64,000 nt of DNA, taken from contig CALUXE010000003.1 in NCBI GenBank assembly GCA_944324675.1, positions 124,001-188,000 on the forward strand. Reading direction: 5' to 3'. This document shows, piece by piece, positions 28,502-37,720 of this stretch; positions within the stretch are counted from its first letter, which is position 1; each line of letters starts with the position of its first letter. This DNA is from an uncultured Elusimicrobiales bacterium. Its GTDB lineage: Bacteria; Elusimicrobiota; Elusimicrobia; Elusimicrobiales; Elusimicrobiaceae. Under the pieces are notes generated by a model. That model did not search any database, was not told the DNA's origin, and worked only from the letters and a program-made list of their open reading frames with translations. Made by a program: the position numbers and the translations under genes.

Positions 28502-29842
28502 TTAATCCGGCATACCGTCCCAATTAAGATTGCCGTCTTTTTTACACAATTTGGCGGCGGGCAAACCGTTGCCCAGCCCGAAGGCGTTGCCGTATACCGG
28601 CGCTTCGCTGTTGGCGATGCGGCGTTCTTGGCGGTATTGCTGAACGTAAAGATAGGGATAGTTTATAGGTTCCAAGGCGTCCGGGTGCGCAAATACAAAA
28701 TATCTTTTGTTGCCGCCGCCAATGTCTACGTATCTTACTTTAAGCTGGTTGCGCAAAGTATTTTCGGAACATTGAGTTCTGGTCATTAAAGCGGCGTATT
28801 CGGTATTAGTTATTTCTATATAATTTTGGGATATTAAATTGCGCACCTGCATTTCTATTTCCTTTTGGGTGGCGGGCAATTTCTCTCCGGGGCGGTAATA
28901 AGACTTTTCGCCGCGCAGCATTTTGGTAAAAGCGATCAGGCCTTCATCGGTCAGATTGCCCATATCGTTGAAAATGGGTTTTCTGTTTTCGTCCCTAAGG
29001 GCAAACAGATCGGCCACTGTAACGCCTTTATTTATTAAAAATTGTTTGGCGTCCGAAGATAATTTCCCCAATAAATCATTATAACCGGTAATGGTAAACA
29101 TTTTACGCACGTATACTTTATTGCTGTCGCGTTCCACAATCAGTCCGTTGGGTATTTTGCCTCCGTATTTCTGGGATAAATATTCTATTCCGTTGCTCTT
29201 TTCCGCCGTTATCATTTTGGAAAGGGTTTGCATGTCTTCGGCCGAAAAATCCTGCGCCGCCGGATCGATGATATTTCGTTCTTTCATCGTTCTTAAAAGT
29301 TCCTCTTTTGTTAAGATGTCGGGCTCCAACGCGATGAGCCTTTCTCTTGAAACCACATTGGTAAAATCCACCGCCAAGGCTTTTTTGTAGTATTCCACCG
29401 CCTGGGGTATATTGCCCGCTTTTTCCTCGCAAATACCCGCGCCGACAAGAGAGTTGATGTTTGCCGGTTCGTATTTTAGGGCCGTTTGGTAATATTTTTC
29501 CGCCTCTTTAAGATTGGCTTTTCTCATATAGATGTCGCCCAATCTCGAATAAATGTAGGCTTTATAGGGAGATTTCGCCTTCAAATAGTTCAGCGCTTTT
29601 TTAAAATTCTTTTCCGCGTTGTTAAACTTGCCCAAAATCATTTCCACGCCGGCCAGACTTATAAGGGCGTCTGCGTTTTTTGGATTTGTTTTTAGGCAGC
29701 CGGTTAAAGTCTTTTCGGCCAAAGAATATTCCTTTTCGTTAAAATACTCCTTACTTTTGGAAAGGCATGCGTCAATATTATTTTTTGCTTCGGCGGGCAA
29801 TAGCGCGAAAACTAAAATTAACAGGGCGGGAAGTAACTTCAT
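28502..29842 (-). CDS. Secreted TPR-repeat protein, function unknown
   Basis: 446 residues. A signal peptide (MKLLPALLILVFALLPAEA) is followed by about four tetratricopeptide repeats (roughly residues 25-180) such as EKNFKKALNYLKAKSPYKAYIYSRLG and AVEYYKKAL. The C-terminal half is globular, without a motif I recognise, and ends near an aspartate. TPRs usually mediate protein-protein contacts, here probably in the periplasm. Start choice: ATG at 29842 has GGAGA upstream; another ATG five codons earlier has none. It overlaps the synthase gene upstream by 4 bp, so the two are coupled. Confidence 0.8.
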   Translation of the reverse strand: MKLLPALLILVFALLPAEAKNNIDACLSKSKEYFNEKEYSLAEKTLTGCLKTNPKNADALISLAGVEMILGKFNNAEKNFKKALNYLKAKSPYKAYIYSRLGDIYMRKANLKEAEKYYQTALKYEPANINSLVGAGICEEKAGNIPQAVEYYKKALAVDFTNVVSRERLIALEPDILTKEELLRTMKERNIIDPAAQDFSAEDMQTLSKMITAEKSNGIEYLSQKYGGKIPNGLIVERDSNKVYVRKMFTITGYNDLLGKLSSDAKQFLINKGVTVADLFALRDENRKPIFNDMGNLTDEGLIAFTKMLRGEKSYYRPGEKLPATQKEIEMQVRNLISQNYIEITNTEYAALMTRTQCSENTLRNQLKVRYVDIGGGNKRYFVFAHPDALEPINYPYLYVQQYRQERRIANSEAPVYGNAFGLGNGLPAAKLCKKDGNLNWDGMPD

Positions 29843-30657
29843 AGACGGTTTCTCCATGTGTTAAAGAGTATTTTTATTTTTTCCATCTTATTTAACTTTA
29901 TCTTTTTATCGCCCAATCGGCAAGGGCGGGCGATAATTTTCGCCAATATGGCCTTATAGGTATTCCCCATCGCTCTGGCCGGGAGCATGGCTTTAAAGTC
30001 TTCTTTCGGGAGCAGTTTTTCCGCTTGGATAAAAAGGTCCTGCGCTTTTTGCGCCTCAAAGAAAAGCAGCGCTTTTGTCCTGCGGTTGTCTTTAAGGTTT
30101 AAGATGTCTTCTTCCTTTACTCCAAAAGTTTCCAAATCCTGTTTGGGTATATATATACGGTTTATCTTTGCGTCTTCGCTTACGTCCCTTACGATATTGG
30201 TGAGCTGTACCGCATAACCTAAAGCGACGGCGTATTTTTCCGTCCGCTCGTTTTTGTATCCGAAAATTTTTACGCACATCAGCCCTACGGACGATGCCAC
30301 CCTGTACATATACCATTGCAGATCGCCGAAGTTCTCATAGCGTACGGGAGTTTTTAAATCTCTTTCACAACCGTCCAGCAAGTCGGATAGATATTGTTTG
30401 GGAATATTAAAAGGCTTTACCGCTTTTAACAGTTCTTTGCCCAGTTCCGTCTTAGGGTGGTTGCCGTAGACATTGTCGAGCTCTTTTCTCAAATCGTCCA
30501 GTTTTTGCTTGGCGTCGGAATATCCTTCGTCTACAATGTCGTCTGCAAGGCGGCAAAACGCATAAATGACGCCTAAGGCTTGTTCCTTTTCTTTTGGCAG
30601 AAAGAAAAAAGCCCCGCCGAAATTAGATTTTTTGTAAGCAGGCATATTGTCGCTCAT
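29839..30657 (-). CDS. Squalene/phytoene synthase-family protein
   Basis: Head-to-head prenyl transferase fold. Both Asp-rich motifs are present: DDIVDE (first) and QLTNIVRDVSEDA (second, with the NxxRDxxED pattern), plus RVASSVGLM. 272 residues, in the range of bacterial phytoene synthase and HpnD/HpnC. No carotenoid or hopanoid partner gene is visible, so the product (presqualene diphosphate, dehydrosqualene or phytoene) cannot be named. First gene of the run to the ankyrin pseudogene. A TAGAAT at 30665-30670 ends seven bases before the ATG and there is no Shine-Dalgarno, which suggests a leaderless start. Confidence 0.88.
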   Translation of the reverse strand: MSDNMPAYKKSNFGGAFFFLPKEKEQALGVIYAFCRLADDIVDEGYSDAKQKLDDLRKELDNVYGNHPKTELGKELLKAVKPFNIPKQYLSDLLDGCERDLKTPVRYENFGDLQWYMYRVASSVGLMCVKIFGYKNERTEKYAVALGYAVQLTNIVRDVSEDAKINRIYIPKQDLETFGVKEEDILNLKDNRRTKALLFFEAQKAQDLFIQAEKLLPKEDFKAMLPARAMGNTYKAILAKIIARPCRLGDKKIKLNKMEKIKILFNTWRNRL

Positions 30658-30664
30658 TACTAAA

Positions 30665-30670
30665 ATTCTA
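30665..30670 (-). promoter_or_regulatory. -10 box of the synthase-TPR-rsmE-mtaB run
   Basis: TAGAAT on the minus strand, seven bases before the ATG at 30657. No -35 consensus and no ribosome-binding site are seen. Confidence 0.5.
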
Positions 30671-30720
30671 CTAAAAAACCGTATAAAAAACAGCCCGTTG
30701 TTTATGTTTTGGGGGAGAAA

Positions 30721-30756
30721 GAAAACCCGGCTCTTTAAAGCCGGGTTTTCTTTTTT
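30721..30756 (-). terminator. Intrinsic terminator after the pilin gene
   Basis: 12-bp stem GAAAACCCGGCT/AGCCGGGTTTTC (30721-30732 and 30739-30750). Read on the minus strand, the stem ends in TTTTC followed by TTTC. A run of six T follows on the plus strand, so it may act in both directions. Confidence 0.8.
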
Positions 30757-30765
30757 GGAAGAAGT

Positions 30766-31272
30766 TTATTTCAGCAGATAACCTTCCCCGGTTCTTGTCC
30801 AGCCGGAAGATTCCGCCACTTTATTAAAGACCTCCCCCCTGTCTCCCTGAGCCAAAACCACAAAGTATTTCCCCGCGCCGAATATTGTGCCCGAGGCATT
30901 GATGTTATATTTAAATACGAATTTGTACTCCTCGCCACTGCCTTTGCCGCAAACCATGATCACTGCCCTTTGCGAGGAATCTATCGACACTCTGCAAGAT
31001 CCGTCGTCGGAGGTGGCGGTAAGCCCGCTGACGCGATAGCTTGCCGGCAGGGAAACGGGCAGTTTCTTTAAGCTGTCCGGGAATTCGTCATTAAAACTAT
31101 AATATTGCAATGCCGAATCGTATATCGGTTTTAACACGCTCATATTGCTTGTTACTCTGGCTCTTTCAACCGAGACCGTATATTGCGGCAGAGCTATAGC
31201 CCCCAATATGCCTATTATCAGCACCACGACAAGAACTTCTAGCAAGGTAAAGCCTTTCCTGTTTTTTGACAT
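30766..31272 (-). CDS. Type IV pilin-like protein
   Basis: 168 residues with a class III signal: KNRKG followed by FTLLEVLVVVLIIGILGAIALP. Prepilin peptidase cuts after the glycine; the Glu at position 5 of the mature protein and the hydrophobic helix are present. The globular part has two cysteines (CRVSID, VMVCGKG) that could form a disulfide. It is a pilin or pseudopilin of a type IV pilus or type II secretion machine; no assembly genes are nearby. AAGGAG upstream of the ATG. Related in layout to the pilin at the right end of the window. Confidence 0.9.
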   Translation of the reverse strand: MSKNRKGFTLLEVLVVVLIIGILGAIALPQYTVSVERARVTSNMSVLKPIYDSALQYYSFNDEFPDSLKKLPVSLPASYRVSGLTATSDDGSCRVSIDSSQRAVIMVCGKGSGEEYKFVFKYNINASGTIFGAGKYFVVLAQGDRGEVFNKVAESSGWTRTGEGYLLK

Positions 31273-31285
31273 TTTAATTGCTCCT

Positions 31286-33355
31286 TTACTTTATTAAAGG
31301 TTGTATCAGGTTGAGTATCGGCGCTATCGTAAGGGAAACTATGGCTATAAGCTTCATTAGCACGTTTAAGCTTGGCCCCGCGGTGTCTTTGAAGGGATCC
31401 CCGACCGTATCGCCTATTACGGCGGCCTTATGTTGCTCGGAGCCTTTGCCGCCGGCCGTTTTTTCTATGTGTTTTTTTGCATTGTCCCACGCGCCGCCGG
31501 CATTGGCCATAAACAAGGCCAGCATAACGCCGGTTATGGTGGTGCCGATTACCAGCCCGCAAAGCATATCTTTGCCGAAAATCAGCCCCGTCAAAGCCGG
31601 CGCCATCACTCCTATTAACGCGGGCAGAACCATTTTCTTTATGGCCGATTTGGTGGATATGTCAACACAGCGCGCGTAGTTCGGCATGGCGGTGCCTTGT
31701 AAAATACCGCTGTTTTGCCTAAATTGGCTTCTTACTTCCTGAACCATATCGTTTGCCGCCGAACCTACCGCGCGCATAGCCAAGGCAGAAAACAGAAAAG
31801 GCAGCATCGCTCCGACAAACAAACCAGCCATTATATAAGGATTTGCCATATCCACCTGTTCTATTTTTGCGGCTACGCGATATGCCTCAAATAAAGCCAG
31901 AGCGGTCAAGGCGGCCGATCCTATGGCAAAGCCTTTGCCTATGGCGGCGGTAGTATTTCCGACGGCGTCCAGGCGGTCTGTCCTTTCGCGGACCTCGGGA
32001 TTCATTTTCGCCATTTGCGCTATGCCGCCGGCATTGTCGGCGATAGGGCCGTAGGCGTCTACCGCAAGCTGTATGCCGGTGGTGGAAAGCATGCCGAGGC
32101 CTGCTATCGCCACGCCGTACAGTCCGCTGAATTTGTAAGAGAGTATTATCGCCGCCGCTATAAAAAGCGCGGGCCACATTGTGGAAAGCATACCTACGCC
32201 CAAGCCCGATATTATATTGGTCGCCGCGCCGCTTTTTGAGCTTTGAGCTATCTCTGCCGTACAGGCTTTGCCTTCCGCGGTATAATGGTCGGTTATAAGG
32301 CCTATGAGCACTCCGCAGGCAAGCCCCGCTATTACGGCGGCGTAAACGCCGCCCGCTTTATAATATTCGCCCGAGAAAGAGAAAACTTCCGGCGAATAAT
32401 GCATTATTATAGGGTAAGCCGCAACGGCGAACAATACAGCCGCCAAATACATTCCCCTGTTAAGGGCGCTTTGAGGATTGCCTTTTTCGTGCGTTTTTAC
32501 TATAAAATTACCTAGAACGGAAGCTATTATGCCGGCGGCGGCCAAAATGAACGGCAGTACAGCAAGCATTATATTGCCGCCAGCCGCGGCCGCGCTCGCG
32601 CCTATTACCACGGCGCTTATTATCGCGCCGCTGTAAGACTCAAACAAGTCCGCGCCCATGCCAGCTACGTCGCCGACATTGTCGCCCACATTATCTGCTA
32701 TGGTAGCCGGATTCCTGGCGTCGTCTTCCGGAATGCCCGCTTCCACCTTGCCTACCAAATCCGCGCCTACGTCGGCCGCTTTTGTGTAAATGCCGCCTCC
32801 CACTCTGGCAAAGAGCGCCACCAAGCTGGCCCCAAGCGAAAAGCCCGTAATTACTGGTAAAATGGTGAGGGTTAAAGCTTCCTGGTCCGCTCCGAAGATT
32901 TTCGTAAACAATATAAATAAAGACGATATGCCCAGCAGAGAAAGCCCTACCACGCTCAGCCCCATCACCGACCCGCCGTTAAACGCCACTTTTAAAGCCG
33001 CGTTTAAGGATTTTTGCGCCGCGTTGGCCGTTCTGGCGTTGGAGAAGGTGGCAACCCTCATTCCTATTACGCCCGCCAAGCCGGAAAATATCGATCCGCA
33101 TATAAAAGCGGCGGCCACCAAACGCACTTCGCCTTTGTTAAAAACGGCTAGCAACGCCGCAACTATTATTATCACCACTCCCAATACTTTGTATTCCCTT
33201 TTAAGAAAAGCCTTCGCTCCGTCCTGTATCGCGTGGCTGATTTGTTTCATCTCGTCGGTGCCCTGCGGCTGACTGTAAACCCACACTCCTTTGACATAAG
33301 CCACAGCCAAAGCCAAAATCGCGGCCGCTATGGCAAAAGCGATTATTAAATTCAT
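31286..33355 (-). CDS. hppA: Membrane pyrophosphatase, K+-dependent type
   Basis: Couples pyrophosphate hydrolysis to H+ or Na+ export across the inner membrane. 689 residues with about 16 membrane segments. The catalytic loop has [26 protein letters not shown] and [12 protein letters not shown]. The ion-type motif [10 protein letters not shown] (about 466-475) has Ala and Gly where K+-independent enzymes have Lys and Thr, so this is a K+-dependent pump. Whether it moves Na+ or H+ cannot be settled by eye. The ATG follows GGAGG. It probably recovers energy from pyrophosphate made in biosynthesis. Confidence 0.97.
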   Translation of the reverse strand: MNLIIAFAIAAAILALAVAYVKGVWVYSQPQGTDEMKQISHAIQDGAKAFLKREYKVLGVVIIIVAALLAVFNKGEVRLVAAAFICGSIFSGLAGVIGMRVATFSNARTANAAQKSLNAALKVAFNGGSVMGLSVVGLSLLGISSLFILFTKIFGADQEALTLTILPVITGFSLGASLVALFARVGGGIYTKAADVGADLVGKVEAGIPEDDARNPATIADNVGDNVGDVAGMGADLFESYSGAIISAVVIGASAAAAGGNIMLAVLPFILAAAGIIASVLGNFIVKTHEKGNPQSALNRGMYLAAVLFAVAAYPIIMHYSPEVFSFSGEYYKAGGVYAAVIAGLACGVLIGLITDHYTAEGKACTAEIAQSSKSGAATNIISGLGVGMLSTMWPALFIAAAIILSYKFSGLYGVAIAGLGMLSTTGIQLAVDAYGPIADNAGGIAQMAKMNPEVRERTDRLDAVGNTTAAIGKGFAIGSAALTALALFEAYRVAAKIEQVDMANPYIMAGLFVGAMLPFLFSALAMRAVGSAANDMVQEVRSQFRQNSGILQGTAMPNYARCVDISTKSAIKKMVLPALIGVMAPALTGLIFGKDMLCGLVIGTTITGVMLALFMANAGGAWDNAKKHIEKTAGGKGSEQHKAAVIGDTVGDPFKDTAGPSLNVLMKLIAIVSLTIAPILNLIQPLIK

Positions 33356-33417
33356 AAAACCTCCATACCAAATTATCCGTACAAAAGTAACGGTAAAGTG
33401 CTAATATAATAACAAAT

Positions 33418-34554
33418 TTACAAATCTTTACAAGACTTATATATCTCTTTTATCTCGGAGAAATTTCTCCTGAATGCTTTTACCGCCCTGGGATCAAAAG
33501 CTTTTTCGCTTTGGCTTACTATAAATTGATAAGCCTGCATTATGTCCCAAGGTTTTTTGTAACAGCGCTTCATACATAAAGCGTCGAACACGTCTGCCAC
33601 GGCTACTATTCTGGCTTCAAGGGGGATATCCTCCCCTTTTAGTCCTTCCGGGTAACCGCTCCCGTCAAAATGTTCGTGGTGGTACAAACTCATTTTATGC
33701 GCTATTTTAAGCAAGGAAGATTGAGCCCCGCCCAATATTTTGCCGCCGTATACGGTATGGCTTTTCATTATTTCAAATTCTTCGGGCGATAATTTCCCTG
33801 GTTTCAGCAGAATATTATCTGGTATGGCTATTTTGCCTATATCATGCAGCGCGCTGGCGTGTTTTATCGTCTGCGCTCTATTTTCTTCCAACCCCAGTCC
33901 GCGCGCTATCAGATAGCTTATCTGTTCTATATTTCTAATATGCTGTTTTGTGTCGGATTGATCCCGGTATTCGGCGGTTATAGCCAAGCGGTAAATAGTT
34001 TCCAGGTTGGATAGTTTTACTTCTTCGTAAAGCTTCGCTATTTCTATTTTCCCTGCCGCCAAATTAGCCATGAGTTTTAATAAGCCTTCGTCTTTTTTGG
34101 AAAAGGGCGTTGAGTCTGTTTTATTGTTTACCTGCAAAACCCCGATTGTTGTGTTTTCCTTGTTTTTCAAAGGCACGGCCAAAAGAGAAGTGGTTTTGAA
34201 GCCCGTCACCAAGTCCACTTCTTTCGAAAATCTTTTGTCCGCGTAAGCGTCGGACAGATTGATGGTGTGTCCGCTTCGGCAGACTTGGGCGGCTATGCTG
34301 GCTCCTTTAAGCGGAAGATGGATTTCCGCGTATTCCAAGCCCTTGCCCCGCACCGTTTTGGACCACAATTCGCTGCCGTCTTCGTTTTTAATGAAAATGA
34401 AACACCTTTTTGCGCCTAGGATATTGGTTACTTGTTTTGCGGTTAGTTTTAAAAGAGAGTCGAGGTTGGTTTCGTGCGAGACTCTCCACCCGAACTCCAC
34501 CAGGAGATCGAGTTTGTTCTTATCGGTGAGGGTTTGACTCTGAGTTCTTGCCAT
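33418..34554 (-). CDS. GAF-HD-GYP protein (putative c-di-GMP phosphodiesterase)
   Basis: 378 residues. The N-terminal GAF sensor domain covers about residues 20-165. An HD-GYP domain follows with ALHDIGKIAIPD and the full signature HHEHFDGSGYPEG, then ARIVAVADVFDAL. HD-GYP enzymes degrade cyclic di-GMP; the signature is intact, so activity is likely. No signal peptide or membrane segment, hence cytosolic. The start overlaps GlcF by 35 bp and has GGAAGAG upstream, so it is made together with the GlcDE/GlcF oxidase. GAF ligand unknown. Confidence 0.93.
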   Translation of the reverse strand: MARTQSQTLTDKNKLDLLVEFGWRVSHETNLDSLLKLTAKQVTNILGAKRCFIFIKNEDGSELWSKTVRGKGLEYAEIHLPLKGASIAAQVCRSGHTINLSDAYADKRFSKEVDLVTGFKTTSLLAVPLKNKENTTIGVLQVNNKTDSTPFSKKDEGLLKLMANLAAGKIEIAKLYEEVKLSNLETIYRLAITAEYRDQSDTKQHIRNIEQISYLIARGLGLEENRAQTIKHASALHDIGKIAIPDNILLKPGKLSPEEFEIMKSHTVYGGKILGGAQSSLLKIAHKMSLYHHEHFDGSGYPEGLKGEDIPLEARIVAVADVFDALCMKRCYKKPWDIMQAYQFIVSQSEKAFDPRAVKAFRRNFSEIKEIYKSCKDL

Positions 34555-35701
34555 AAAACTCTTCCGCTATTTGGGATACGTGTAAAATTTTAAGCCGTTT
34601 TTGCTTGGCGCTATGGACGGATTTTTCAAACATGTTTTTATCCGCGTAAGAATAGACCATAAGATAATCCGCCTCAAGCCCTTCAAGCGTATCGGCGATT
34701 TGCGCTATTATGTTTTTCTCGCCTTTTACTTTCGTCCAATAAGATGCGCCCGCCGACGGCAGCTCCTTGCTTTGAATACACTCTAGCAAAAAAATATTTC
34801 GCGGGCAAATGAAAAGTTCGCAGTCTTTTTGCGCTATGGCTTTTAATTCGGGCGAAAAAGAGTTTTGATGAATAATTATTTTCTTGCCCGAAAGAGTGTC
34901 TTTAAAACTTTTTGATGGGTTTATATATTGGGTTATAAATTTCACCCTGGTTGAAAGGGCGGTAAATTCCTTGCCGAACAGCTGGGCTTTTTTTAATATC
35001 GAAAAAATCTCCGCCGAATCCGAGACCATCTCGGCGGCGGTTTTTTCGCTTAATTTCAGAAGAAGTGAAAGTGCTTTTCTCAAGCCGGTAATATCGGCGC
35101 AGAAATATAGCTGGTCCAATTCAGCGGCGCTTAAGACTATCAGCGCTTTAAAGCCGGCGGTATTTAGTATTTTTAAAGAGTCTTTTATATGCCTAAAACC
35201 CAATATGGAGGGCAGAAATATAATTTCTTTTCCCAAGGGAGGCTGTTCCTTGGCCGCTCGCAGGATCTTGTGTCGGGCATAAGCGCGGGAAAAAGCCTTC
35301 TTTAAAGCGGAGGCTTTAGTTTTTTTCTTGCCCAAAAGATAATGGTTTAAAGCCGACATTAAATCGGCCGTGGGTGTTTTTGCCGGGCAAAAATCCGTAC
35401 AGGCCCCGCACATCAGGCAGGAGAGGGAAGTGTTTAAAATATCGGTTTTATCTTGTTTTAAATTCAGTTTCCGTTCGCAAACATATTTTATCAGTTGGTT
35501 GCGTCCGCGGGGCGAATAAATTTCGTTCTTTAGGGCTTTAAAAGAGGGGCATCTTTGCAAACAGGCTCCGCAGCGCGTGCAAGTGCGTGCCGCGCCGCCC
35601 GCCTGGAAGGGTCCTTCCCCCCTGATATAAAAATCAAGAGTTTGGTCGCGGCCCAAGTTTAAGGGCGCTGGGGGCAGCCTAAGATGTTTTATCTTTTTCA
35701 T
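34520..35701 (-). CDS. glcF: Iron-sulfur subunit of a glycolate/lactate-type oxidase (GlcF-like)
   Basis: 393 residues. Two ferredoxin-type clusters: CTRCGACLQRCP and CLMCGACTDFCP. The C-terminal part resembles the CCG (heterodisulfide reductase-like) region of GlcF only weakly; I do not see two clear CCG motifs. It should pass electrons from the FAD subunit encoded just upstream to a membrane acceptor. Start choice: the frame opens at a TTG at 35716; the ATG at 35701 has AAGGCG upstream. The start lies within the end of the GlcDE gene (23 bp overlap). Confidence 0.85.
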   Translation of the reverse strand: MKKIKHLRLPPAPLNLGRDQTLDFYIRGEGPFQAGGAARTCTRCGACLQRCPSFKALKNEIYSPRGRNQLIKYVCERKLNLKQDKTDILNTSLSCLMCGACTDFCPAKTPTADLMSALNHYLLGKKKTKASALKKAFSRAYARHKILRAAKEQPPLGKEIIFLPSILGFRHIKDSLKILNTAGFKALIVLSAAELDQLYFCADITGLRKALSLLLKLSEKTAAEMVSDSAEIFSILKKAQLFGKEFTALSTRVKFITQYINPSKSFKDTLSGKKIIIHQNSFSPELKAIAQKDCELFICPRNIFLLECIQSKELPSAGASYWTKVKGEKNIIAQIADTLEGLEADYLMVYSYADKNMFEKSVHSAKQKRLKILHVSQIAEEFYGKNSESNPHR

Positions 35702-37685
35702 TTTCAACGCCTTCAAAAAGGAAAGGATTTAAAATATTGTTTGGATCCAAAGCTTTCTTTAATTTGATTTGGGCCGTATTAGGATGCCATTTGTCAAAAG
35801 GGACGGCATCGCTTTTTCCCGATTTATAAGGCAAAAGCCTCAAAGTCAGCGAGGTTGCTATCCCATAGCTTCCTCTTGCGCCGCACATAAGAGCTATTAA
35901 ATCGTAGCCGGCGGTGTTTTTGACGTATTTCCCGCCGTAAGATATAAAAGAACCGTCCGGCATAACAGCCTCTATCGCGGTTACGTAATCTTTAAGCGCG
36001 GGTAAAGTTTTAGCGGAGAATACTCCGCCGATACTTCCTTTCACCGCGGGTACGGGCAGATATAAATTGTGTTTTTTGAGCTCATCTTCCAGCTCTTTCA
36101 TGCAAACCGCGGGCTGAAGTGTTATGGTATAGTCGGTTTTGTCTATCTCAATGATTCTGTTTAAATTCTTTAAAGACAGAATATTGCCCTTTTTTAATTT
36201 CAGTTTCGTGTTCAGTCCGATAATATTTAGCGGTTTGTTTTCCGCATTGGCTCGTTTGACGGCTTCAATCAGCGGTATAATGTCTTGCGCTGGTATGGAT
36301 TTCTTTGCGGAAACGGAGGCTATCGGCAGAACTTTATCGGGATTAGCGACGTTTTTTGGATCCAGCGCTGTTTTTATACAGCGAAAGACTTTCAGAGTAT
36401 TGTTATCGAACATCAAGGCCATTGCCGCACGTTTTTCAACGCCTATTCCGTGTTCTGCACTGATTGTTCCGCCAAGCGCGCAAATGGCTTGATGAATTTC
36501 TTTTATCGCCTTTTTGATATTTGAAAGTTCGTATAGATTGTCATCGTCGAAAGCTATATTGGGGTGTAAATTGCCGTCGCCCGCGTGGAAAACTATTCCC
36601 GCCCTAAGGGTGTATTTGCCGAATATGGCGGAAATTTCTTCTATCGTTTTTGGCAAATTGGCTCTGCTTACGGCGCAATCCAAGGAAAAGAGGCCTTTTC
36701 CCAAACTCGCGAGCGCGGCCGCGGCGCAAAGGCGTATCTGCCATAGGGCGCGGCGTTTATTTTCATCTTGGGCAATTTCCAGTTTTAGGGCTTTGTTTGC
36801 TTGGCACAAGGCCTCTATCTGCTTGGCCTGTTTTGGCAGTTCGTTTTTTTTACCGTCAAGTTCTATTATCAGCAAGGCTTGCGCCTGTATAGGGCAGGCG
36901 CTTGCTTGCAGAGTCGCCCGGTCAATAGCTTCCAAAGCGGAAGGGATTATGCCTGCCGAGATTATTTCCTTGACGCAGGCCATCGCGGACGTGAGTGATG
37001 GAAAGTATGCCAGAAAAGTTCTTTTAAACTGAGGTTTGGGCAGTATTTTCAGGCGCAGCTTTGTTATTAAGCCAAGAGTGCCTTCGCTTCTTAAAAGTAA
37101 AGAAAGCAAATCCGGCCCCTGGGAATTTTTTGACAAAGACATTTCCGTTCCGTCCGGCAAAATGAAGTCCGCCCCCAATACATTTGCCAAAGAGGCGCCG
37201 TATTTTAAAGTCTTTGGGCCGCCCGCGCCAAGCGCGCAGTTGCCGCCTATGGTGGAAAATTCTTTGCTTGCCGGGTCGGGCGCGTAGAAAAAGCCTTCTT
37301 TATCCAGCATTTTCTGTAAATTGCCGTTTACCGTAGAACATTGTACAACGGCATAGCCTTGCTTTATATTGATTTCTTCCACGGCGTCCAAGTGGTTTAA
37401 ATTTAATATCGCCCCGCCTTTAATGGCAACGGCTCCGCCGTCGTGATTGGTGGCCGCGGCCCGCGGCACAAAGGGAACTTTATGCTTGTTTAAAATGGCG
37501 ATTAAGGCGGGCAATTTGGATATGTCTTTTATTTCCAATACGGCTTCCGGCAGGCTTTTTACGGGACTGCCGTCAAAGCTGTTTAGCAGTAAAGCCGTTT
37601 TGTTTGTAAGGACGTTTTCCTTTCCCAGAAGTTTTTCCGCCTCTTTTTTTGCGCCTTTAAATTTGCTGGATTGTATCATGGCCAT
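35679..37685 (-). CDS. FAD-linked oxidase, GlcD-GlcE fusion
   Basis: 668 residues carrying two FAD-binding modules. Residues 1-460 are a complete GlcD-like oxidase: the PCMH FAD domain with FVPRAAATNHDGGA, STIGGNCALGAGG and SEGTLGLITKLRL, then GIVFHAGDGNLHPN and TISAEHGIGVEKR. Residues 465-640 resemble the FAD-binding part of GlcE (NRIIEIDKTDYTITLQP, KGSIGGVFSA, GKYVKNTAGYDL). The usual separate glcD and glcE are thus one gene. Substrate is a 2-hydroxy acid such as glycolate or lactate, by family only. A nearby glycerate kinase (56.8 kb) may or may not be linked. Two start ATGs, 37685 and 37679; TATAAT is very close upstream. Confidence 0.88.
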   Translation of the reverse strand: MAMIQSSKFKGAKKEAEKLLGKENVLTNKTALLLNSFDGSPVKSLPEAVLEIKDISKLPALIAILNKHKVPFVPRAAATNHDGGAVAIKGGAILNLNHLDAVEEINIKQGYAVVQCSTVNGNLQKMLDKEGFFYAPDPASKEFSTIGGNCALGAGGPKTLKYGASLANVLGADFILPDGTEMSLSKNSQGPDLLSLLLRSEGTLGLITKLRLKILPKPQFKRTFLAYFPSLTSAMACVKEIISAGIIPSALEAIDRATLQASACPIQAQALLIIELDGKKNELPKQAKQIEALCQANKALKLEIAQDENKRRALWQIRLCAAAALASLGKGLFSLDCAVSRANLPKTIEEISAIFGKYTLRAGIVFHAGDGNLHPNIAFDDDNLYELSNIKKAIKEIHQAICALGGTISAEHGIGVEKRAAMALMFDNNTLKVFRCIKTALDPKNVANPDKVLPIASVSAKKSIPAQDIIPLIEAVKRANAENKPLNIIGLNTKLKLKKGNILSLKNLNRIIEIDKTDYTITLQPAVCMKELEDELKKHNLYLPVPAVKGSIGGVFSAKTLPALKDYVTAIEAVMPDGSFISYGGKYVKNTAGYDLIALMCGARGSYGIATSLTLRLLPYKSGKSDAVPFDKWHPNTAQIKLKKALDPNNILNPFLFEGVENEKDKTS

Positions 37686-37689
37686 TACT

Positions 37690-37714
37690 ATTATAGTATT
37701 TACATTTGTATAAT
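37690..37714. promoter_or_regulatory. Divergent -10 boxes between GlcDE and the phosphatase gene
   Basis: TATAAT on the minus strand (37690-37695) and on the plus strand (37709-37714) in a 35-bp gap. The plus box ends six bases before the ATG at 37721; the minus box ends four or ten bases before the two candidate GlcDE starts. No -35 boxes or Shine-Dalgarno sites are seen. Confidence 0.55.
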
Positions 37715-37720
37715 TAAAAT

